Assembly (NCBI GenBank): GCA_963682175.1
Contig: OY821771.1
Span: 33,376,201-33,440,200, forward strand
From: Triglochin maritima
Lineage: Eukaryota; Streptophyta; Magnoliopsida; Alismatales; Juncaginaceae
Direction of reading: 5' to 3'
DNA: 64,000 nucleotides
Positions 10,226 to 19,972 of the stretch are shown here, in pieces. How positions within the stretch are numbered: the stretch's first letter is position 1; every line of letters starts with the position of its first letter. Made by a program: the position numbers and the translations under genes. The notes under the pieces were generated by a model that did no database searches, had not been told where the DNA came from, and was given only the letters and a program-made list of their open reading frames with translations.

Positions 10226-12017
10226 TGTAACATCCTCGAAACACGGGAAAAAATTAATTTTTTTATAATACAATCATCACAAGGATATTACCCAAACACA
10301 GAACAACATGTGCACCAATATATATATATATATAAATAAATAATTTCAGAATGTTTCAAAAGATTGATTACATCAAAAGGATAAAAGATAAATATACAAG
10401 TAATCACTACAACCTCAAAAAAGAGGGGAAAAGCAGGATCTGACCCAGATGTGTTCCTCCACAATCACCACCTCCTAACGCCGCTCACGGCCTGAAATGC
10501 AAACATAAAACTATGCATGAGTTTCTCATAATGAAACCTCGTATGTCAAACTCTTATCACATATATGAACTAGACAACTACTAGCATAATATGATACAAA
10601 ATGCAACAATAAAAAAATCATCGTCAAACTGGGCTCCAGGGATCTCTCTCCCAGCCACAGCAAGCACGAACCACAATGGGTCTTGATGGTCCTCTCACCC
10701 TTCACCAACACGTGCACACAGGAACCACAACCGGAAACATCCTCGGCCAACAACCAACACGTGCACACCACTGATCACTATCAGGCCGAAATGTCTATAC
10801 CGTCGCCTCAAAAAGGTCGGGGACCCGTTGCCCTCAAAGTTGATCCCACAACACAAACAAAATACCAAACTGAGCAGAAACGGTCGACCGAAACATGCAT
10901 GTCGGTCGACCGGTTCTCTCCAGGAACGCACAAAGGCTCGACCATCTCCTCGACCGGTCAAACCAACGAACAAAATGACCAATCGGTCGAACAAAAGGTC
11001 ATGGGCGGTCAACCGTTTGGATGGTCTACGCCACCAACAAGTAAATAATAAACGTCCCAACAATCGAACGACAAAGGGGACCCAGTCGAACGAAAATAAC
11101 TGGGACTTCAGACTTTTTCTCAATCCACAACCAGTTGAACAAGGCATGTACCAGTTGAACAGACCTTAAGTTCACTTAAGTAACCAGTCGAACAAGGGTC
11201 AAGAGCGGTCGACCGTTTGGATAGTCCACGCCCTGTCCAAACCAGTCCAGCAAATATCGGTCGAACATATTAAAAGGTGGTCGACCGTTTAGTGGTCTAA
11301 GTCCCAACCGACTTAGCTGCAGGTACAATCGGTCGAACAAATCAAAATGGCAGTTGATCGTTTTGAATGTCTACACCATCAACCGACTTACAACAGTGTA
11401 ATCGGTCTAATAACAAAAGGGACCCGGTCGACCGAAATACACCAGGACTTGCCTAAATCACACAACTGGTCGACCGCCCAAGGCATCGTTTGACCGGTGG
11501 AAGGCAGAAACCCGAAATTACTCTAGCATCGGTCGACCAAGGCATGCACTGGTCGACCGTTAATCAGCAGAAACCTGCTGTTCAACAACCTCTGACGTGC
11601 CTAACGGCTACCGTCGACTAAATCCCTACTCATGCACCTCGGGTGAGTTTTAACCAGAAGTTTGACATATCTTGAAGGCTTGAAGAAAACTTTGAAGACC
11701 AACGTCGATCTCCATCGCACGATTGCCTTCTTCTCCGACGAACTCCTTGCTTCGAGATCAACAATACGAACTCAACTCTAATCGCGCCCACACGATCCAC
11801 CTTCATCTTTGCACCAAGTAAAACTGGAAGAGAGAGATGAGTGTGAGAGGGAGTGAGATGCGTGAGGGGAAGAAAATTGAGAAAAGATGAGTGATTTCAA
11901 CCTTAAATACCCTCACTATTCTCAACCAACCACAAGCCTCCACCTCATCAACTCAAATACACTCCTAAACACCCAACCAAAACAAGATTAGCCTCAGGGA
12001 AGGATTAACATCTAACA
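10226..12017 (-). mobile_element. family A LTR in opposite orientation
   Basis: On the minus strand it starts TGTTAGATG (12017) and ends GGATGTTACA (10226), like the outer LTR at 213-10155. The two LTR 3' ends face each other across a 70-bp spacer (10156-10225). The shared order is: a CT-rich stretch (minus strand of about 11820-11890), a palindrome island, a conserved CATTTCAGG...GGTGGTGA block near 10460-10500, then the TTACA end. No 5-bp target duplication was found (TCACA left, CATAG right), so it may be a recombined or partial copy. Confidence 0.7.
10880..11565. repeat. CGGTCGACCG palindrome island C
   Basis: About eight intact GGTCGACC copies plus GGTCGAAC, GGTCAACC and GTTGATCG variants occur across about 690 bp of the minus-strand family A LTR. 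The pair 10881-10890 and 10903-10912 is 22 bp apart. Confidence 0.85.
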
Positions 12018-14346
12018 CATAGTAAACAAAGTACTGACTAAATGTGGTGTATAAGATAATCTACCACGCTTACTGCGAAAACAAAACTAGATTCAAGCAT
12101 TTAGAAGTCACTAGATAAAGACACCGTTATCAATAGAAATAGTGCCATATTTCAGCAATCTTCATTTTGTTGTAATTACTTTGTCTTTAAATTGCAAAAC
12201 TACCCAAGTAATCTCAAAACCCAAAATAACTTGTTACAATTTGGAAAAAACCCAGGAAAACTGAAGTACAGAGAACACATGCTAAAAATTTAAGCAACTT
12301 TCTCGTGGAGAGTGAAATAAGACCATAGCAAAAATGGAGGTTATAAACCGACAATTGAAGTGTGTGTATCCAATTCAAAATCAATTAGTGATGAGTAAAT
12401 GGATCCAAAACTTATAACCTAAGAGAATACTCACAAATAATCAAATATGAGACCATCATCTAACACTGACAAAGGTATATATGCAAATTTTGCAAAACTC
12501 AATATATATGCTCCCATACGAATGGACTTCATGGACGACGAAAGCTGTAATGTATGTGGATGATATGAAATTAGGAAAGAAAGGACAAACAAGTTTGGGA
12601 TTTATTATATATATCATTGTTGTCATGTGGAGTTTTACAATTTATACCTTCACTATAATATTTTGTTATACGTTTAGCGGATTTGGGTTTAAGGGTCCGC
12701 ATCTGATTTTCCCCTGGGTAAATTATCTTTGTTGTTCCTAATAATAACAAACAATTTTCCCTACCATTTTCTTTAGTTAATCAAATATTTTGTAGTTTAT
12801 TGCCAATAAAACCCAATACCAGCTGATATATTACCAAACAAATAATATTATACCAAATTGCAATGTCGGTGACCTATACATACACACATATACATATACA
12901 CATTGGTCGAAGACATTGATTGATGTTGATCGAGGTTTGTGTGAGAATTAAGAGTGAAAGCATGGGTCAACAACGTCTCTCATTCCCACATGTGTTTGGT
13001 TTGTTTTGGTTGGCATCTTAGTGTTGGCGACCGATCACGTAGGCGTTGCCGCCGTTCGCGCCTTTTTAGACGCCATGTTTGCATGCATGCATGAAAACCA
13101 ATTGTTAATTTACGTCCATATATATTTTATCCTTTCCACATATGTACATAAGTAAGTTGATTAATTGAAGTTGGTGGTTGGTCGCTTCGATCGATGCAAC
13201 AAGTGTTAGCTAGATCGGGGTGTCCTTTGACTAAGCTTTCAAATTAATTAACCCCGATATTGATTAATTAGTGAATCAACCCATGCATGCATGTTTCGAG
13301 GAATCCCATGTTGGTTCGTCCTAGTGTTGCGCCACTGGAGTTGGGATGGTGGACTTTGGTGGCATCTTGCTGTTGTTGCTGTGTTTTGATGTGTCTTCCC
13401 ATGTTGTTTGTGTTTGAAGACTTCGGGGTTTGGATTTTTTTTTTGTGATTCAAAATTTTCAGTATGTATGGTTATAGTTCTAAATTGAAAGTGACTCGAC
13501 ACTATACTCGTCAAGGTACTTGTAAGGTTCGACACAGTGTTTGCATATGGATTGCGTTTTGTAAACTTGATATCTCACGGGTTTTTTTCAAAATCTTATT
13601 TTAGAAAATTTGAAGTATCCGATTTTTAAAAAAATTAATAGAAGAAAATTATTCTTGACCATTCACCCAAACTTTATTGTAACTCATGTTCTACAAACTA
13701 ATAGCTACCAAATAGACTGCCGAATAAGAAATTAATCAGCCAACGTCCTACCAGTCGAACTTACATGCGGTAGGAGTTAAATTTTATTTTTCATTTGAGA
13801 GATATCCAAGTGTTTCGAAGTTCAATAATGGAGAATATTGATATGCTCAAAAGTCAACAATTTGATTTCTAATGTCGGATCTTATGTTGGACGTGGTTGG
13901 GTAGCCTAGAGAGAAGACGAATAAGAATGACAACATGACGAAGACTTATCATGATCATCATCGAGTCCCTTGGAAATAAAATACACTCAACAAAAGTGTG
14001 ACATTTCGATATTTGTCCAAATGATCACATTCCTCTTCAAAACCTTGGCTCACTAGTTCAGCCTAAGGTAGGACTTAGGAGTTAGGAGGACATCTTCAAG
14101 GTTATTTACAATTAAACCCTTAAATTACTAGAAAAGTGTATATTAGAAAATAAGATGACCGTTTACGTCTACGATGTTTTATTGTGTGTCGGAACTCGGA
14201 ACTCATTTTCTGGGTCATTTACAGTTAAACCCTTAAGTTACTAGAATGTGCATATTAGAAAATAAGATGAAGTTACTAGAAAGTGCATATTAGAAAATAA
14301 GATGCTTGTTTATGATGTTTTGTTGTGTGCATATGCATTATATACA
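12018..14346. other. AT-rich intergenic DNA
   Basis: No gene or complete mobile element is recognised. The region holds CA/TA-rich microsatellite-like sequence (12870-12905), a GCATGCATGCATG run near 13080, and the short repeats annotated at 14098-14335. Confidence 0.5.
14098..14335. repeat. imperfect direct repeats, 55-75 bp
   Basis: Three diverged copies of a unit containing ATTAGAAAATAAGATG preceded by TTACTAGAAAAGTG-type sequence lie at about 14098-14165, 14213-14272 and 14272-14305. The phrase GATGTTTTGTTGTGTG ends two of them. Confidence 0.6.
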
Positions 14347-14606
14347 GGGAATTACTATTCGTCGTCCCAAAACTACTTAAATCGTCCGTCTAATTACCAT
14401 TTTGTCATTCACAATTCATTTATACTAATTTTGTCTCGTCTCTTAAACTAAGAATTCTGCCTACGTTTTTCTCACTTTACCAGTACCAACACCACAAAAA
14501 TGTCTGGATCCGATGAAGTAAGTCCAGAAAAAAAAATCGTGTCGGACATCTATGTAAGTTGTCGCCCCCATGGTGGGGGCATCTGACTAGGACTCCCCCA
14601 TGGTGG

Positions 14607-14649
<43 letters not shown>

Positions 14650-14916
14650 CTCCCACGGACGACCACCACAATTTATTTATTTAAAAAAAAATTAATTTAA
14701 ATGTGACATTTTACCAGATTCGAGTACACTGGGGTGTCCGTTGACTCCTTTTCTGGTCTCCGAGACATTTTTCCTGGTGATTATGAGAGGAATATGAAGA
14801 GATAGTGGTGATAGGAAAGTGAAATGAAGAAATATATAAGCAGAAAATAGAAAATGACAAAATAGTAATTCGGACGGACGATTTAAGTAGTTTTCCGACG
14901 ACGAATAACAATTAAG
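14347..14916. mobile_element. MULE-like MITE, GACGCC family, copy 1
   Basis: Inverted ends of about 50 bp share the core TATTCGTCGTC...AAACTACTTAAATCGTCCGT. The interior carries a 41-base G run (14609-14649) beside CCCCCATGG palindromes. It shares ends with 32871-34214, 41308-41867 and 55175-55844. The target duplication is unclear in this copy. Confidence 0.7.
14609..14649. repeat. poly-G tract of 41 bases
   Basis: A pure G run inside the MITE at 14347-14916. Related elements carry pure C runs at the equivalent place (41853-41867, 55421-55440). Its exact length is doubtful because long homopolymers assemble badly. Confidence 0.9.
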
Positions 14917-17763
14917 TATATATATCCACTTAATTAATTATGTTTACCAAGTAGCAAATAATACATTTGCGACCAATTTATCGATTAATTATGCTCATAA
15001 TTTCTTTTGCAAAACAATTCACAACCTAATTCCACTAATTAATGTTCTCCTCGGACATAGTTAGTATGTTATTTCGAGGTTGACAAGTCTTTTAATGTTT
15101 TTTCCAAAATGAATACCCAAATTACTTATAATAAACACACATTTTGTAGTTTTTGCACACAAAAAAACACTTCTCAGGAAATCTAAAAGATATCATCATT
15201 TTCCTTCCCCAGGACCCCAACCTTAAACTTGAAGGGACACACATAAATATATAATGAAACTATGATAATTAATTATGTCATGAGAAATTTCTTGCTATAA
15301 GAGACGTATCAATGACATGTCAGTGACCCTTCATATTAAGTCACTTTTAGATCAATTTTTTAGTGAACTAAATCACGTGTATTCTTATCCCTTGACGTAG
15401 AGTATATTAAAAATATACATCATTCCAAGTTAATTTTAACGTGAGTCACATGTTCATATCGAAACCGTTAACATTTACTGAGCGGTTAATTAATCCAAAA
15501 TATTTATCACATGCATGTTCCTCGCATAATATATATCCCGATCAAAACTTTCATAAAAAAACAACTTATCGAAAATAATGGCCACAACCATGCCGACTGT
15601 GATGTTCTCACAACCACATTAAGCCCTTATTCCATTGTATACAAGTCACTGTGTACTAGAAATATGATAACTTAAACATTTCTATACACGTCATTGTCTG
15701 TCATTGAAATAAATATAAGTATGAGGAAAATATAACATTCTATTTACAAATAGTTTTTTTAATTCTAATTCAATATCCAAATATTAAATTGAAGAAATAT
15801 TTTAAGACCAATTAAAGTTGATCGTATTGAATAATTTTGACAAATATATTGTCACTATTTGAGAATTTGAAGGATAAAAATATCAAATATGATAAAAACC
15901 ACACAGTGCAATATTCGAGTTTTAATCTAGTTATGTTATAGTCCATAAAAAAAGTATTAACGTACTATGTATTTAAGACCGGCAAAGGTCCTTTTGTGCA
16001 TTATATCAAAATATCAAACTTGATCGGTCCTAATTTTCCATCATTAAGGGTACAAGACATCCCTTTCCATTACGAGTTTGCCCATGCTTTTCTTTTTGTT
16101 GTGTCAACAGTTTAATAATTTAAGGGAAATATAAAATAAAATAAATTATGCTTAATATTAGATCTTACTTACTTTTCCGTAGTTTAATTGGATACCTATA
16201 CAAATTTAAATGCATCTAATAAAGTTTTGCAGGAGCTTTACTAATCATTAAGTTCATTAAAATTAGGTTGCAGTTGAAGGACCTTTTCTATTAAAATTAG
16301 GCTAATTTGCCATTGCTAGTTGAAACAAAGTTGTCAGCTGTTTTTTGAAATAAGATATTGTTTAAGAAATGAGATTGTCTTAAGAGGCTTCACACATACC
16401 AAAAGTTGAACATCAACTTCCACTCTCATGACTTTTTCTCCGATAACAAAGTTTGCAAAATTAATATTTATATGAACATCAGCTATTAGGGTGGTTATGT
16501 AATTGTTGGCATTCTTCATTCTGGTATTGAAATGTGCAAGACTAGAAAGTGTATCCTAACAAAGTGAATTGCATCTGGGAGTCGACTTAGAACATATGCA
16601 AAACTAGAAATTGTGTCCCGACAAAATTAATCAAATCTTGGAATTGAGTTAGAAGGAAATAGATAAAACTTAATTCCAGAAAATATTTCTTCACAGTTTT
16701 ACTTTTCAAATCCTTAGAACTCTTGACTAATGCAAGCTGAAGTCAAAATATATTTCCTCACCTCTCTCGTGAATGTGTGACTCATATTACCTTTTATTTT
16801 TCGGTACACTCACTTTCACACAAAAATTACACATGCTTAAAGGAATTTTTTTTATTTCAAATTGTAATTTGTTTTGTAGAAAATATAAAAACATTTTGTA
16901 ATGTGAACAAGACAAGCAATTAAAAGAAGACATAAAACATAAACTTAATGAACCATTGGGTTGAAAAAAAAACTTGTTTAGCAAAGACTACCATATAAGT
17001 CGTTCGTTTTTTTAAAACATAACTACATAAGTAATAATAAATATATATGCTGCTATCAAAGGAAAAAGAGAACGGGAACTTTGGGTTTTAATCTCTAGAC
17101 TAGAGACCTTTGACAATAGAAACAAACCCATGTTTTCTTCTCGAGAGACCTCTTTTTTTGAGGGTCAAGGAACAATGACTTGAAATTCCCCAAAAATAAA
17201 GTAATCAGCTATATCACCCTATGTTTTATTAAAGATGATCATTTAAACAAGCTCCAATGTACATCAGGAAAAAAAAACCCTATATCAAACACCTATAATA
17301 CAAGAAGTTCAATGATACATAAAATGTCTCATGTGCTAAAACATTACATGTTCAATTCATGGTTGAAGTAAAAAAAATAAAAAATCAAAATTTTCTTCGG
17401 AAATTTCAAGCCTACAACTACAATTTTTGTTTACCCAACTACAGTCTTTGTTTACCAAAAAAACTACTGCCTTTGTTAGATTCTTGTAGTTCTAATTGTA
17501 TATCATATCATTTTCTTCTTCAATTTACAATTGTAAATCCCCTTTAATTTTAATTTTCTCTTCACTTTGTCATGATCACCATTATTGCCACAACAATCAC
17601 CACCCTCTCCTTCCCTAACTTTCTCCCAAATGAGATAGGATGTGTTGAACTTGAAAATTGTTCTGAACAATTAGTTAAAAGAGGGGGAAAACATCATAAA
17701 TAAAGTGTTGCAAAATTTCAAAAACCAAAGAAGAAAATTATAAAGGAAAATCATAACATGGTT
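14917..17763. other. AT-rich intergenic DNA upstream of the Pack-MULE
   Basis: No gene, RNA or complete element is recognised. Near 16530-16640 there is a weak two-copy repeat containing CAAAACTAGAAATTGTGTC-like sequence. The small ORFs are what AT-rich DNA gives by chance. Confidence 0.45.
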
Positions 17764-17772
17764 CTTTTTTTG

Positions 17773-19043
17773 GGTTTTCTATTTGCATGTCATTTTAAAA
17801 CACTATAATTTCGTTTCTGTCATCATTATATCTGTATTTCTATGTCTGTCATTACAAAAGTACTACAACTCCATTGATGCAATTAAGTTTTTGGAAATGT
17901 CATTCTATTAGCTTTTTATACTGACGACATTAATATCTAATTGTTCAATTTTCAAAAATTTCTTAAAGAGTCTAATAATTACCTCTCACCTTTTTTCTCT
18001 CTCTCCCTTCTATTTCTCTCCTCTCCCTCTACTCTCTCACACTTCTTTCCTCTTTCTTCTCTATCTCGCTCTTAATTAAAGCCTAACATTAAATTAAATT
18101 AAATTAAATTAACACTAAATGTTTCATGTTATCCACTCCAAAGATATTTTCCTCGTTAGTTTCCACACTACACAAATGTTCCAATCCCTACCTCCACCAT
18201 CTTCCTCCCCGACACCAAACCATGTGAGGCCCCCTCCTCCTCCTAGCACGTCTCCCCTCTCCCAATCTCATCCTTCCCAAAACACTCCAAACCTCCCAAG
18301 CTCAATTCCAAATCCCAGTCTACCTCCAACCCCACCACCATCCTGTCCCTCCTTCGCCTCCGCAAGACCAACAAGGCCTTCCATCTCTACACCACCCAGC
18401 CTGACCTCCCTTCCTCGACCTGCCTAAGCCACCTCGTCGCCCAATTAATTCTCCTACAAAAAATCCCCACCTCCCTCTTCAACACCCAATCCATCCTCCA
18501 TTGCCTTTGTGACTCTGACCAACTCTACCTCCTTGTTGCCAATTCCTTTGGCCTCCTTGCTGTCGTCGCCGCCCATGCAAAGTCCACTCTTTACGTCCTC
18601 TCCATCATCCGCTCTGACCTCCTTCCCCCACATCAAGGCTGGAGTGCTATCACCTCCCCTACGTCAAGGCTAGATGGGTTTATTGGAGATTTCGAGTTAG
18701 ATTTGGCTTTGATTAAGAGTGAGAGAGAGAAGAAAGAGATGTGAGAGAGAAGAAAAAGGAAAGAAATGTGAGTGAGAAGAGAGAGATTAGAAAAATAGGA
18801 AGGAGACAAAAGAAAATGGTGAAAGGTAATTATTAATTTTTTTAAGGAAAATTTTGGAAATTTAACAATTAAATATTAATTTTATTAACGTGGTTTACTC
18901 TAAATTAATGAAGTGACACTTCCAAAAACTTAATGAAATCAACGGAGTATAGTATTTTGTAGTGACAGATATAGAAATATTGATATAACGATGACAAAAA
19001 TAAAAATATAGTGTTTCAAAATGACCTAAAAACAAAATAAAAA
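17773..19043. mobile_element. Mutator-like element with long TIRs (Pack-MULE structure)
   Basis: The left end (17773-18083) and the reverse complement of the right end (18705-19043) align for about 310-340 bp. Shared stretches include AACACTATA, TTTCTATRTCTGTCA, ATTAAGTTTTTGGAA and ATTAATAATTACC-type sequence, then CT-rich DNA and ACTCTTAATyAAAGCC. Flanks match as a 9-bp duplication with one difference (CTTTTTTTG at 17764-17772, CATTTTTTG at 19044-19052), the size Mutator elements make. The interior (18084-18704) is clearly richer in GC than its surroundings and has protein-like reading frames, with no transposase. That is the Pack-MULE pattern of a captured gene fragment. The right end lies about 100 bp upstream of the ARF TATA box. 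The outermost TIR bases are less certain than the core. Confidence 0.75.
18247..18744 (+). pseudogene. captured coding fragment inside the Pack-MULE (unidentified)
   Basis: An open frame of about 165 codons without a good ATG runs through the C-rich interior into the right TIR, ending at a TGA near 18744. Its middle part reads like real protein, with TTILSLLRLRKTNKAFHLY near 18330-18390 and a hydrophobic stretch further on, whereas the other plus-strand frame starting at 18119 is mostly low-complexity Pro/Ser. I do not recognise the family. A repeat-type helical protein is conceivable, but that is only an impression. It is flanked on both sides by TIR, so it is probably not a functional gene. 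Confidence 0.4.
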
Positions 19044-19141
19044 CATTTTTTGTGTGTCAAAGTGTCAACGGGGTGGAGGGGAAGTTTTTCAATATATCTT
19101 ATCTTCGGGCCTTTATTTACAATCACACCATTTAATTTAAT

Positions 19142-19149
19142 TATATAAA
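19142..19149 (+). promoter_or_regulatory. TATA box of the ARF gene
   Basis: TATATAAA lies about 830 bp upstream of the ARF start codon, with a CT-containing leader after it, which is a plausible distance for a gene with a long leader. The Mutator-like element ends about 100 bp further upstream. A possible leader intron runs 19781-19951 (GTAAGA to TTTTCAG), ending 21 bp before the ATG. Confidence 0.5.
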
Positions 19150-19972
19150 CCACAAAGTCTCTGCTCTAGCAGCTCTTCAAATGCTCTGTTCTTCCTGCAA
19201 CACTCCACTTCCTCATACCCCCACTAAATTCTTCCCCAACCCTGCAGATCTCACCCAAAACATGGTAATTTCCCATGAATCACCCACTTGTCTCAACTGG
19301 GTCGTGATCAAAATCTCTTTTTTCTGCTCCACCAGTCTCGGATCCTCTCCTCTGTTCCTCTTCTGGGGTTTTTTTCCCTTCAAAAGTTGTGGGTTTTTCT
19401 TCTGATTTTGGGAATTTGGTGTGGGCTAAAAAGGAAACTGCATTTTGGTCGTGATGTGCTTCCCTGTATTCCTAAGGATTTCTGATTTTTTTTTTGGGTT
19501 TTTAATCATGATATTTGGTTGGGAATGTTAATAAAATTTCGGGTTTGTAGTTTTTCAAAAAAAAAAAAATCAATTTTCGAATCAACTTTGTGTTCATAAT
19601 ATAATTCTGAATTTTCTTGTTTTAATTTTTTTCCCGTGCCAAAAGTTTAGTAGAAATTTGGGTTTTGTTTTTTTTCCACCATATTTCACCCCTTGAGTTC
19701 TCTAAATTTTTCTTCAATTTTTGTTCGTGTTCTAATTCTGAAATATTGTCTGCAGTTAAATATGATCAAGGATAATTGAGGTAAGACATGGATATCACGC
19801 ATAACCTCCCATTCTCAGTTTTCTTTTTGTTTTTATTGTTGTCCCTAATTTTTTTTATTTTATTTTTACAATTTATTTGTATTTCACAGACACTTTGACT
19901 ACAATCTTCATATATATTGAGGCATATATTCTGTGACAACCAAATTTTCAGTATTCTAAGTGATAGAAAAAA

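Noticed and set aside
10880..11565. CRISPR-like array of short repeats
   Set aside because: The repeated word is only 8-10 bp, the spacing is irregular, many copies are degenerate, and the context is a plant LTR.
10226..12017. Solo LTR with target duplication
   Set aside because: The LTR ends are clear, but the flanks TCACA and CATAG do not match, so solo status with a TSD is not claimed.
12481..12741. ORF containing MYVDDMK, resembling a reverse transcriptase active site
   Set aside because: No other reverse transcriptase motif lies around it in any frame; four residues are a chance match.
18119..18427. Proline/serine-rich ORF
   Set aside because: It is low-complexity and lies in a shifted frame over the captured Pack-MULE interior; the frame from 18247 looks more like protein.
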